This document shows, in pieces, positions 1 through 6,769 of a stretch of 9,800 nucleotides of DNA. Below the pieces are notes generated by a model. That model worked only from the letters and a program-made list of their open reading frames with translations. It was not told the origin of the DNA and searched no databases. The first letter of the stretch is position 1. Every line of letters begins with the position of its first letter. Position numbers and translations under genes: made by a program. This DNA comes from an uncultured delta proteobacterium (GTDB taxonomy: Bacteria > Myxococcota_A > Bradymonadia > REDH01), in contig CAIWGR010000370.1 of the NCBI GenBank assembly GCA_903912275.1, positions 1-9,800 of the forward strand, given 5' to 3'.

Positions 1-190
1 CGACCGGATTGTGGCGGAGATTGGCAGGCTCGCCGAACTGCGAGACAGCGGCAAGCTCTCGGACGAGGCCTTGGCGGAGGCCACCGCGGAGGTCGAGGGC
101 AAGGTAGCCTTCACATCCGACGGCAATGGCGGCTTCGTCCTCGACTTTGGCATGATGCCCGACCCGCCCCGCCGGCGCCGGTCGGAGTAA
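1..190 (+). CDS. 3' end of a CDS, unknown protein with a SHOCT-like C-terminal stretch
   Basis: Only the last 62 residues are inside the window. The frame is open from base 2 and ends with TAA at 188-190. The visible part begins with an amphipathic, charged helix region (IGRLAELRDSGKLSDEALAEA). Its spacing resembles the short SHOCT-type oligomerisation motif, in which a hydrophobic helix is followed by 'SG-x-L-[ST]-D-E' and a second helix. The tail that follows is rich in Gly, Phe and Asp and closes with PPRRRRSE. There is no other frame of comparable quality here. The product cannot be named because the main domain lies upstream. The SHOCT resemblance is an inference from pattern only. The next gene starts 76 bases downstream on the same strand. 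Confidence 0.6.
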   Translation, partial: DRIVAEIGRLAELRDSGKLSDEALAEATAEVEGKVAFTSDGNGGFVLDFGMMPDPPRRRRSE

Positions 191-266
191 CGGCACAGCC
201 GGAGAGGCCCGCGGAGAGACGACCTAGAAGAGCATCACAGCTCCCCCACGGAGCGTAAGGGACCCC

Positions 267-611
267 ATGGCCAAGCTTGGCAAACGAAAGACAGAGTGTC
301 TCGTCAAAGACACCACCGTCCATGCCCTCCGACCCTATTATGCGGGCTACGGCGAGATTCGATACGATGTGAACGTGGTCATGAGTATCTGCGGCAAGGT
401 GGTGGCGGAGGACTATCTCCTCGCCGCCCGGGTGGACTTTAGCGGCCGGCGACCCAAGGAGGTCTGCAGCACCTGCTGGCTGCGAGAGCGCGACCGGCAG
501 CGGCAGCTGGTTCGCGACGAGCGGGACTACCTCGACCGCATGGGCATCATCCAGACGGTCGCGGACGACGACGACGACAATGACGGCGGCAACGTCCCGG
601 CGCCCTACTGA
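267..611 (+). CDS. Small hypothetical protein with His/Cys putative zinc-binding pattern
   Basis: This 114-residue protein is not one I can name. It contains one His and four Cys that could form a zinc site: C11, H19, C42 (in ICGK), C67 and C70 (CSTC). The order His, then CG, then CxxC is like small zinc-ribbon-like hypothetical proteins common in high-GC bacteria and their phages (family-level resemblance, not verified). After the CxxC comes a charged, Arg/Asp/Glu-rich helix (residues 72-91), and the tail carries an acidic run D100-D104 encoded by five GAC codons. There is no signal peptide or membrane segment, so it is probably cytoplasmic. The start at 267 is supported by AAGGGA at 257-262, four bases upstream. 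A role in nucleic-acid or protein binding is possible but is inference. Confidence 0.7.
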   Translation: MAKLGKRKTECLVKDTTVHALRPYYAGYGEIRYDVNVVMSICGKVVAEDYLLAARVDFSGRRPKEVCSTCWLRERDRQRQLVRDERDYLDRMGIIQTVADDDDDNDGGNVPAPY

Positions 612-613
612 TG

Positions 614-628
614 GCCGGGTAATCCGGC
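614..628 (+). terminator. Small hairpin after the 267-611 gene, weak terminator candidate
   Basis: Two bases after the TGA at 609-611, GCCGG (614-618) and CCGGC (624-628) can pair around a five-base loop. No T-tract follows, so this is at best a weak or Rho-assisted end. The rest of the 612-750 gap shows nothing else I can support apart from the ribosome-binding site of the next gene. Confidence 0.2.
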
Positions 629-737
629 GGCAGTATCAATCGACCACCCATGCCCACCGCAACGAGGCTCTGCCAACGATGACCGTGTAACCCGCGCCCG
701 AACTTGATCGTCCCTCTCGACCTTTCACTTCGAACCC

Positions 738-743
738 AGGAAA
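738..743 (+). promoter_or_regulatory. Ribosome-binding site for the 751 start
   Basis: AGGAAA lies seven bases before the ATG at 751. It supports this start for the unknown-function gene. Confidence 0.6.
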
Positions 744-750
744 CGCAGCC

Positions 751-1101
751 ATGTGGATTCAAACCACCATCGGATTCTTCAGCATCGTTCAAAAGCCCGA
801 GGATGTCGCCGGCGATACCCTCACCATCCGCGCCCGGAGCCGCGAGCACCTCGAGGCGCTGAAACTCGCCTACCTCCAGGAGTCTGGCCCAATCCAGGTC
901 GGCGGCGCTACCGACTACCCCTACCGCCTCGTCGCGGACCGCATGGCCGTCGAAGATGCGGTGAGCATGGCCGTCGCTGCCATCGACTACAGCAACTTCA
1001 AGGATGCAGTCGCCGAGAACGACCCGAACGCCGCCGCCATCTACGGCAAGGTCTGGGCACAGCTCCGCGGACTGACCGACGACGAAGGGCTCAGCCATTG
1101 A
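751..1101 (+). CDS. Conserved protein of unknown function (MW-x-TT-x-GFFS family)
   Basis: This 116-residue soluble protein has no signal peptide. From memory it matches a widespread family of small uncharacterised bacterial proteins. The recognisable blocks, in order, are an N-terminal MWIQTTIGFFSIVQK, a middle LTIRARSREHLEAL (about residues 24-37), a DYPYR block (about 55-59), IDYSNFKDAV (about 78-87) and a late YGKVWAQL (about 98-105). These blocks, with length typical of the family, make it intact. Its biochemical role is unknown. The start at 751 is supported by AGGAAA at 738-743, seven bases upstream. Its stop TGA overlaps the probable TTG start of the Nudix gene, so the two are likely co-transcribed and translationally coupled. 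This hints at a link to nucleotide or small-molecule housekeeping, but no function should be assigned. Confidence 0.85.
   Translation: MWIQTTIGFFSIVQKPEDVAGDTLTIRARSREHLEALKLAYLQESGPIQVGGATDYPYRLVADRMAVEDAVSMAVAAIDYSNFKDAVAENDPNAAAIYGKVWAQLRGLTDDEGLSH
1084..1089 (+). promoter_or_regulatory. Ribosome-binding site deciding the Nudix TTG start
   Basis: GAAGGG lies eight bases before TTG 1098 and inside the 3' end of the upstream gene. It is the main reason for choosing this non-ATG start over longer N-terminal extensions. Confidence 0.5.
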
Positions 1102-1556
1102 AGCAGGCCGCCGGTCTCATCCTCTGGGATGGAAGCAGGCTGCTGCTCCGGAAGCCGACCGGCCACTTCGGCGGTTACTTCTGGACCTTCCCCAAAGGGC
1201 GCATCGACCCTGGCGAGTCTCCCGAAGAGGCTGCGCTGCGCGAAACGCTGGAAGAGACCGGCTATGCAGCCCGAATCATCGCGCCGCTCGAGGGCAGCTT
1301 CGCCGGCTCGACCACCGTCACCCGCTTCTTCGTCGCCGAACCGGCCGGCGAGCCGGGCCCCTTCGACCCGGCTGAGACCGCGGCCGTTCGCTGGACAACG
1401 CCCGAGGAGGCCGCCCTGCTCCTCGCAGAATCGTCGCTGGCCGAGGGACGAGCGCGCGACCTGGCAGTGCTCGATGGCTTCCATGCTTGGCGGTCGCAGA
1501 CGCAACCCGAAACAACCGCACCCTTTCTGCTGGCCGATGCATCAAAGGCTCGGTAG
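1098..1556 (+). CDS. Nudix hydrolase, probable TTG start
   Basis: This is a 152-residue single-domain Nudix pyrophosphohydrolase. Such enzymes cleave nucleoside-diphosphate-linked compounds (NDP-X) with divalent metal. A full Nudix box runs from G34 to Y56: G34, then E40, then R48-E49 and E52-E53, then G55. The preceding block (LLLRKPTGHFGGYFWTFPKG) is the usual strand and loop before the box and resembles diadenosine-polyphosphate/(d)NTP-type Nudix proteins; the substrate cannot be read from the sequence. There is no ATG near the domain start. TTG at 1098-1100 fits best: it gives MKQAAGLIL directly at the first strand, and GAAGGG at 1084-1089 is eight bases upstream. TTG overlaps the previous gene's stop as TTGA, suggesting translational coupling. 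The C-terminal ~30 residues (after HAWRSQ) are a low-complexity extension. The FAD oxidoreductase follows 24 bases later. Confidence 0.9.
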   Translation: MKQAAGLILWDGSRLLLRKPTGHFGGYFWTFPKGRIDPGESPEEAALRETLEETGYAARIIAPLEGSFAGSTTVTRFFVAEPAGEPGPFDPAETAAVRWTTPEEAALLLAESSLAEGRARDLAVLDGFHAWRSQTQPETTAPFLLADASKAR

Positions 1557-1569
1557 CAGGCCTGCAGAC

Positions 1570-1575
1570 AGGCGG
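1570..1575 (+). promoter_or_regulatory. Ribosome-binding site for the oxidoreductase ATG
   Basis: AGGCGG lies five bases before ATG 1581, which favours this start over the in-frame GTG at 1575. Confidence 0.4.
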
Positions 1576-1580
1576 TGGCG

Positions 1581-2813
1581 ATGGGCAAGGCAGATGTAGT
1601 GGTAGTCGGGGCGGGACTTGCGGGGCTCTCCTGCGCCCTCCGTCTGCAGCAGGCCGGCCGCGAGGTTACACTGCTCGAAGCCTCCGACCGGGCCGGGGGT
1701 CGCGTCCGCACCGACCTCATCGACGGTTACCGCATCGACAACGGTTTTGCCGTGCTCCTGACCGCCTACCCCGAAGCCAAACTGATCTTCGACTACCCGG
1801 CGCTCGACCTGCAGCCCTTCCTGCCCGGCGCCCGGATCTTCGCCGACGGCAAGTGGCAGATGGTGGGCGACCCCTTCCGCCACCCGTCAGACCTCTGGTC
1901 CACCCTCGTCGCCGATGTGGGGACCGTCATGGACAAGGCCCGCATCCTGCTCTGGCGGGGCGCGGTGGTCGCGGCCGGTGACCGGGTCTTTACCGATCGG
2001 GACGGCACGCTGCTCGACCTGCTCCAGTCCAGCTACGGCTTCTCGCCCAAGATGGTCGACCGCTTCTTCCGCCCCTTTCTCGGCGGCGTCTTCTTCGACC
2101 CCACCCTGTCCACCTCCCGCCGCATGGCCAACTTCGTCTGGCAGATGTTCTCTGCGGGCGACGCGGCCGTCCCGCGGAACGGCATCGGCGCCATGCCGGC
2201 CCAACTCGCGGCCCGTCTGGCGCCCGGCAGCCTGCAGACCGGGCGCAGGGTGGCGACGGTCAAGCCCGGCGAGGTGACCACAGAAGATGGCGAACGCTTC
2301 CAGGCAGGCGAGGTCGTCATCGCAACCGAGCTCCGGCAGGCGTCGGCCTGGCTCCCCTACCATGCCCCCGACCGCGGTGCCTCGGGCGCCCACTACCTCT
2401 CCTTCGACGCGCCCAAGTCGCCCTCGGGCCCGGCCATCCTCCACCTCAATGGCGAAGGCGTCGGCCCCGTGAACAACTGCCACGTCGTGACCGACCTCAT
2501 CCCCTCCGCCGCGCCCGCCGGACGGGCCCTCATCAGCGTCACCTGTCTGGGCGCAGCGCGACCCGACGAGGCGGCCGTCCGCGCACAGCTCACCGGATGG
2601 TTCGGCGGGCAGGTGGAGGCGTGGAGGCTGGTCGATGCCCGCCACATCCCCGATGCCCTCCCCCGTCAGGCCGTCGGCGACCTCAACCCCTTCGAACGGA
2701 GCGTCCGGGTCGAACGCGGCCTGCTGGTCTGCGGCGACCACCGCGACCAGTCGAGCATCCAGGGCGCCCTCCGCTCCGGCCGGCGGGCCGCAGAGGCCAT
2801 CCTCGGCGGCTAA
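1581..2813 (+). CDS. FAD-dependent amine oxidase / phytoene-desaturase-like oxidoreductase
   Basis: This 410-residue flavoprotein belongs to the amine oxidase/protoporphyrinogen oxidase/phytoene desaturase superfamily. The N-terminus carries the Rossmann dinucleotide-binding motif (VVVVGAGLAGL, residues 6-16, GxGxxG), then E33 at the end of the second strand for the FAD ribose, then the GGR motif (G39-G40-R41). The C-terminus carries the second FAD-contact motif around G385-D386, with the helix SSIQGALRSGRRAAEAIL after it. The length is typical and no internal damage is visible. There is no signal peptide, so it is probably cytoplasmic. The substrate (amine, carotenoid, porphyrin or other) cannot be told. 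ATG 1581 is preferred over GTG 1575, six bases upstream, because AGGCGG at 1570-1575 is five bases before the ATG. It lies 24 bases after the Nudix gene, so the two probably share a transcript. Its TAA meets the TAG of the opposite-strand lipoprotein gene. Confidence 0.9.
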   Translation: MGKADVVVVGAGLAGLSCALRLQQAGREVTLLEASDRAGGRVRTDLIDGYRIDNGFAVLLTAYPEAKLIFDYPALDLQPFLPGARIFADGKWQMVGDPFRHPSDLWSTLVADVGTVMDKARILLWRGAVVAAGDRVFTDRDGTLLDLLQSSYGFSPKMVDRFFRPFLGGVFFDPTLSTSRRMANFVWQMFSAGDAAVPRNGIGAMPAQLAARLAPGSLQTGRRVATVKPGEVTTEDGERFQAGEVVIATELRQASAWLPYHAPDRGASGAHYLSFDAPKSPSGPAILHLNGEGVGPVNNCHVVTDLIPSAAPAGRALISVTCLGAARPDEAAVRAQLTGWFGGQVEAWRLVDARHIPDALPRQAVGDLNPFERSVRVERGLLVCGDHRDQSSIQGALRSGRRAAEAILGG

Positions 2814-3757
2814 CCCTTGGGCGGAAGCGGGAGCGTCACGAGGCGGAAGCCGATGAAGGGCCCCTTGCTGCCAGGAGGACCGTCGCCCCGGTTGGCCGCG
2901 CGCGCATGCTTGACCTCGCTGCTCCAGCCGCCGCCGCGGAGCACCCGACGGCTCCCCTTCTCTGCACCGGTCGGGTCGGTGGCATCCCCCGCGAAGGGGC
3001 CGGCCCAGTCGAGCGTCCACTCCCAGACGTTGCCGAACATGTCGTGCAGCCCCAAGCCGTTGGCCTGCTTGCCGCCGACGGGATGTGTGCCGCAGCTCTT
3101 GGCCGGCGTGGCCGTCTCCTTCCACGCGGAGCAGTCGACGGCGCCCGCATAGGTCACGCCGCTGTTGCCGCCATACCATGCGATGGGTTCCAGCACGGCT
3201 GCGTTCTTGGGTGCCGTCACCACAAGGTCGCCGGCGTAGACCGCGCTGGTCGTGCCAGCGCGCGCCGCAAACTCCCACTCCGCCTCGGTCGGCAGCCGGT
3301 AGCCCGTGCAGTCGAGCCCCGTGAAGCCTCCGACGGGCAGGCAGAGGTCGCGCCCCTCTTTTCCGCTCTTGGCGTTGGCGAAGGCCATGGCCTCGACCCA
3401 GGTGACCGAATCGACGGGGCAGGCATCGCCGCAGGCCGCGAAGGTCGAGGGGTTGCTGCCCATCACCGCCTTCCACTCCGCCTGCGTCACCTCGGTGGTC
3501 GAGATGCAGAAGTCGCGGGTCAGCGTCACCTTGTGCTGCACCTCGTCCTTCGCCCGGGCCGGCTCCGTCTCCGGCGACCCCATCACAAAGCTGCCGGCCT
3601 TCACCATCGTCATGCCGGCGGGGCAGACGGGCGGTCCGACCGGCTTGGGCGCCGCAGCAGGTTCAGCCGCAGGTGCGGCTGCCGGCGCCGGAGCGGCATC
3701 CTTGGTCCCACAGCCCGCAAGAAGAAGCACCACCAACAGCCCAGCCTGAACCTTCAT
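2810..3757 (-). CDS. SUMF1 (FGE-sulfatase) domain lipoprotein
   Basis: This 315-residue protein begins with a lipoprotein signal peptide (MKVQAGLLVVLLLAGC, lipobox LAGC with C16). An Ala/Pro-rich linker follows (about 20-43), then a complete formylglycine-generating-enzyme-like (SUMF1) fold. Domain landmarks are FVMGS (57-61), EVTQAEW (89-95), PVDSVTWVEAMAFAN (114-128), YRLPTEAEWEFAARAG (153-168), GLHDMFGNVWEW (236-247), RVLRGGGW (271-278) and GFRLV (303-307). It is probably anchored to the outer membrane facing the periplasm or surface. The two catalytic cysteines of true FGE are replaced by S280 and A285 in my alignment by eye, so it is likely a structural or binding member of the family. 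The start at 3757 is chosen because AAGAGG lies seven bases upstream and the signal peptide begins there, not at the in-frame codon nine residues earlier. It ends a run of four - strand genes of exported proteins. Confidence 0.92.
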   Translation of the reverse strand: MKVQAGLLVVLLLAGCGTKDAAPAPAAAPAAEPAAAPKPVGPPVCPAGMTMVKAGSFVMGSPETEPARAKDEVQHKVTLTRDFCISTTEVTQAEWKAVMGSNPSTFAACGDACPVDSVTWVEAMAFANAKSGKEGRDLCLPVGGFTGLDCTGYRLPTEAEWEFAARAGTTSAVYAGDLVVTAPKNAAVLEPIAWYGGNSGVTYAGAVDCSAWKETATPAKSCGTHPVGGKQANGLGLHDMFGNVWEWTLDWAGPFAGDATDPTGAEKGSRRVLRGGGWSSEVKHARAANRGDGPPGSKGPFIGFRLVTLPLPPKG

Positions 3758-3764
3758 CACTCTA

Positions 3765-3770
3765 CCTCTT
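3765..3770 (-). promoter_or_regulatory. Ribosome-binding site for the SUMF1-domain lipoprotein
   Basis: On the - strand, AAGAGG lies seven bases before ATG 3757. It decides the start in favour of the short form with a clean lipoprotein signal. Confidence 0.5.
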
Positions 3771-3790
3771 GGGTTCGAAATCAACCGGCC

Positions 3791-3806
3791 GCTCGACTAG
3801 CCGAGC
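3791..3806. repeat. Inverted repeat between the PHP and SUMF1 lipoprotein genes
   Basis: GCTCG (3791-3795) and CGAGC (3802-3806) can pair around a six-base loop in the 74-base gap after the PHP-domain gene. The stem is short and no T-run follows on the - strand, so it is a weak candidate for an attenuator or transcript end. Confidence 0.2.
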
Positions 3807-3831
3807 AGCACGGCGGGGCCAAACTTCGTGC

Positions 3832-6756
3832 CTAGTGCTGCGGATGGCAGCCATCCGTGTCGGGATACTCGGGGTAGAGGCGAGGCACCGCGTTGGTCAG
3901 CGGCGCCGGCACGGCGCGGCGGCCCGTGGTCGCATGGTCGGTGACCAGCGAGTAGGTGCAGCTCTTGCCCCCCACCGCGTGGTATCCGTCACCCTCTGCG
4001 TCGATGTAGATGGGGTTGGTGAAGAGGCGGGGAACATTCGAGGCCTCGAACTGGGGGAAGGGGCGGGGCAGCCGGTTGAGGCCGTGGGCCGCGACGACGA
4101 TGTGGGCGTCGGCGGGGACCGTGATGTCGATGGTACCGTCGAACTTCACGAGGCCGTTCGGGTCGGTCGTCGGCACCCAGGCCACCTCGTCGCAGTTTGC
4201 GAAGACCTGAATGGCCACCACATCAATCTGCGGCAGCGCCTGCACCTGGAGCTGGAGGCGGACCAGGCCGCCGGGGCCGGCAACCGCCGTCTCGCCGAGC
4301 GTCGCACCGTTGGCAGAGAGGCGGGCGAAGGCGCCGGAGCTGACCATCACCTTGCCGCTGAGCATCGCGTCGACCAGCATCTGGTCATCGAAGGCCGAGA
4401 CATCGTCGGTCGGCGCAGCGAAGTAGGTGCGGGGCGAACCGCCCGTGACGGGCGAATGGACATCGGTCACACCGATGCCGGTGATGGCGTGGCCATGGTT
4501 AAGAAAGGAGAGCCAGTCGTCCCAGAGGCCGCTCTGGCGCGGGTTGGCGGGGTCGTTCCAGATACGGCTGTGGTCGTTCATGACCTCGACCGTGTCGAAG
4601 TTCCAGCCCCAGAGCTGGGCGTCGGCCGGGTAGCCGAGCAGGGTGGGGTCGGTCAGGTCGGGGCGGCCGGTGATGCGATTGTATTCGACCACGCACATCC
4701 AGCCGCAGCCGATGCGGGGGTGGTTGAAGCTGACCACCTTGGCGCCGCGGTCGCGCGACGCCTGGAAGAGGCCGGGCATGTCTTTGTAGCGCCAGTCCAC
4801 AGGCTCGCCGCGCGGAGCGGCCTCGGTGACGCGGTCGGGGAAGGGGTAGGCGTTGGAGTGCTCCGGGAAGGGGGCCGTGACCTCCTCGCCGAGCACGGTG
4901 CGCACCCAGGGGTTGAGCCCGTTGTCGGCAAAGGTGCTCGACCAGGGCACGATGGCCTCGTGGTCGGTCGAGACGCCCACCTCCACATTCTCGGCTGCCA
5001 GCGAGATGGCGCGGTCGGCGATGGTGACCGACGAGTCGGGGCTCGGGCCGCTGTGGACATGGCCGTCCATGGAGAGGAAGCCGGTGGTGTCGAGCAGCCG
5101 GCGCAGGGTGAGGCTCAGTTCGGCGCCGTCTCCGGTGACCGAGAGCGGCTGCTCGATGACCTCGTACTCAAAGCCCCGCGCCACCGCGACCGTGTAGTCA
5201 CCCACCGGGAGCGGGAAGTCGCTCGGCGCCGTGCCAGCAAAGGTCTCGGCCACCATGGCGTCGCCCTGCCAGAAGGTGACACGGGCGGGCATGGAGGCGC
5301 CCGCCTCGTCGCGGACGTCGACACGGACCGAGCCGCGGTCGCCGAAGACAAGGTCGACCGGGCCGGTCCCGCCCGTCAGGTCGAAGGTCTGCGAGAGGCC
5401 GCGACCCTCTGCAACGCCGCGGAGCCTGCGCGCCTTGATGCCGAACTTGGGGATTTCGCCGGTGAAGGTGCCCTCGTCGTTGGTCCAGAAGCTGCTGATG
5501 GGGAGCCAGGCGCCGGCGCCGTTCCGCATCTCGACCACAACCTCGACGGGGCCCGCGCTCACCCCTGCGCCGTCGACCGCCCGGACCGTGATGGGCTCAG
5601 CCGTCCAGCTGGCACCCGTGTAGGGGCGCGGCAGGTAGGGCTGCAGCGGCATGACCGCGGAGTTCAGGCCGTGGGCGCCGACGGAGAGGAAGAAGGTGTC
5701 TGTCCGGTAGGCGCCGGCCGCAACCGCGGCACCGCTCAAGAACTGGTTGATGTTCACCAGCGCGTCGACGCCCGAGATGGAGACGAGGCCGGGCTGGGCA
5801 TTGAGCATGCCGATCGCCAGCGCATGGTCCCGCGAGACCGAGCCGAGCCAGGGCACGCCGACCGCCACGCCGATGCCGCCGATGCCTAGGCTGTTGTCGT
5901 TGTAGTTGGCTCGGCTGCTCGTATCGCCGAAGAAGTTGACCATGCCGGTCACGAGCTCGGCGCGGGCCGCGTTCCGGTTGGTGGCCGTCAGCTCGATGCG
6001 GAGCACGGGCGAGCCCGGGTCGAGGATGTAGTCCACCTGAATGTCGAAGCCGAGCGGCTGCGAGTAGCCGTGCGAGTTGCCCGCCACGTGGGCCCGCTCG
6101 ATGAGTTCGAGCTCAATCAGCCAGAAGAAGTCGTCCGTGCCGGTGGCCCGAACGCGGGCGGCGCCGCCCTCGCTGCCGTCCGAGAGGACCTCGATGCGCT
6201 CGGCCTTGAAGCCGCGGAGCACCGACTGCTCGAAGGAGTCGAGGCGGGCCTTGCCGAGAATGAAGCCCATCTCGTCGAACCGCTCGGGGCCGTCCTGGGC
6301 ACAGTCGGCGATGCCGACAGCGTCGATGGGCTGGCCGCCGTAGTACCAGTAGGTGCGGGGGGCGGTGTCGACGCGCTGAAAGACGAAGGCGGCTGCGCCG
6401 TTGTAGAGGACGACGTCGCCGGGGCCGCCGAGCGCGGAGTAGCCGGTCAGTTTGGGAGCGCCAGCAGGAATGACCGCGGCAGCGGAGCGGCCGGCGGGGG
6501 CGCAGCCGAGGCCGAAGACGGTGGGCTGGTCGAGCAGGTCGGGGACCGTGGCGCCGCTGCCCGAGCCGTCGCCTGAGCCCGAACCGTCGCTGGTGTCGGA
6601 CGAGGTATCAGCGGTGTCCGGCGAACTGTCCGCGGCACCGCTGCCTGAGCCCGAACCATCGGCGACGCTGGTGTCGGCGCCAACCCCATCGCTGTCGGGG
6701 TCGTCGCTGCAGGCCGCGAGGAGCAGAGAGAGGGTCAGCCAGGTCAGTCGCCGCAT
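3832..6756 (-). CDS. CehA/McbA-type PHP-domain metallohydrolase lipoprotein
   Basis: This 974-residue lipoprotein starts with MRRLTWLTLSLLLAAC (lipobox LAAC, C16). A disordered Ser/Gly/Asp/Thr-rich linker follows (about 17-68). A long beta-rich region covers about residues 75-555, including a probable carboxypeptidase-regulatory-like or Ig-like repeat at about 475-550 (RGSVRVDVRDEAGASMPARV onwards). From about 560 there is a PHP-type domain as in the CehA/McbA family (carbaryl/phosphoester-type hydrolases). Candidate metal ligands are H566 and H568 (DGHVHS), D574, D598-H599-E600 (STDHE), E624/E625 (LGEEVT), H679 (FNHPR), D725-H726-adjacent EVMNDH and D765/H767 (VTDVHS). The enzyme probably hydrolyses a phosphoester or carbamate outside the inner membrane; the substrate is unknown. 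The start at 6756 has GGAG eight bases upstream. It sits in the middle of the exported-protein gene run. The domain call is strong; the linker and beta region have no specific assignment. Confidence 0.92.
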   Translation of the reverse strand: MRRLTWLTLSLLLAACSDDPDSDGVGADTSVADGSGSGSGAADSSPDTADTSSDTSDGSGSGDGSGSGATVPDLLDQPTVFGLGCAPAGRSAAAVIPAGAPKLTGYSALGGPGDVVLYNGAAAFVFQRVDTAPRTYWYYGGQPIDAVGIADCAQDGPERFDEMGFILGKARLDSFEQSVLRGFKAERIEVLSDGSEGGAARVRATGTDDFFWLIELELIERAHVAGNSHGYSQPLGFDIQVDYILDPGSPVLRIELTATNRNAARAELVTGMVNFFGDTSSRANYNDNSLGIGGIGVAVGVPWLGSVSRDHALAIGMLNAQPGLVSISGVDALVNINQFLSGAAVAAGAYRTDTFFLSVGAHGLNSAVMPLQPYLPRPYTGASWTAEPITVRAVDGAGVSAGPVEVVVEMRNGAGAWLPISSFWTNDEGTFTGEIPKFGIKARRLRGVAEGRGLSQTFDLTGGTGPVDLVFGDRGSVRVDVRDEAGASMPARVTFWQGDAMVAETFAGTAPSDFPLPVGDYTVAVARGFEYEVIEQPLSVTGDGAELSLTLRRLLDTTGFLSMDGHVHSGPSPDSSVTIADRAISLAAENVEVGVSTDHEAIVPWSSTFADNGLNPWVRTVLGEEVTAPFPEHSNAYPFPDRVTEAAPRGEPVDWRYKDMPGLFQASRDRGAKVVSFNHPRIGCGWMCVVEYNRITGRPDLTDPTLLGYPADAQLWGWNFDTVEVMNDHSRIWNDPANPRQSGLWDDWLSFLNHGHAITGIGVTDVHSPVTGGSPRTYFAAPTDDVSAFDDQMLVDAMLSGKVMVSSGAFARLSANGATLGETAVAGPGGLVRLQLQVQALPQIDVVAIQVFANCDEVAWVPTTDPNGLVKFDGTIDITVPADAHIVVAAHGLNRLPRPFPQFEASNVPRLFTNPIYIDAEGDGYHAVGGKSCTYSLVTDHATTGRRAVPAPLTNAVPRLYPEYPDTDGCHPQH
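6543..6678. repeat. Imperfect duplication in the linker-coding part of the PHP lipoprotein gene
   Basis: The 15 bases GCCTGAGCCCGAACC occur at 6571-6585 and again at 6643-6657, and GCTGGTGTCGG occurs at 6589-6599 and 6667-6677, with an offset of 72-78 bases. In the protein this gives two copies of a DTS...DGSGSG...SGSGA unit. It looks like a segmental duplication of a flexible linker. Confidence 0.6.
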
Positions 6757-6764
6757 GGGGTTCG

Positions 6765-6768
6765 CTCC
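6765..6768 (-). promoter_or_regulatory. Ribosome-binding site for the PHP-domain lipoprotein
   Basis: On the - strand, GGAG lies eight bases before ATG 6756 and supports this start. Confidence 0.5.
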
Positions 6769-6769
6769 G

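Noticed and set aside
564..578. (GAC)5 as a phase-variable microsatellite
   Set aside because: Trinucleotide units would not shift the frame and five copies is short; it simply encodes the acidic tail.
753..1097. N-terminal extension of the Nudix frame
   Set aside because: The extension is Arg/Pro/His-rich shadow sequence of the 751-1101 gene; the Nudix fold begins right at the TTG at 1098.
1887..3476. Long open frame on the - strand spanning the oxidoreductase and SUMF1 genes
   Set aside because: Low-complexity Arg/Gly/Ala-rich translation that crosses two real genes on different strands; no recognisable motif.
2810..3757. True formylglycine-generating sulfatase-activating enzyme
   Set aside because: The catalytic cysteine positions are Ser and Ala, there is a lipoprotein anchor, and no sulfatase gene is in the window.
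3673..5889. Very long open frame on the + strand opposite the PHP lipoprotein gene
   Set aside because: It is a mirror of a GC-rich coding region: the composition is Arg/Gly/Asp/Val-rich without any domain, while the opposite strand encodes a protein with a signal peptide and PHP motifs.
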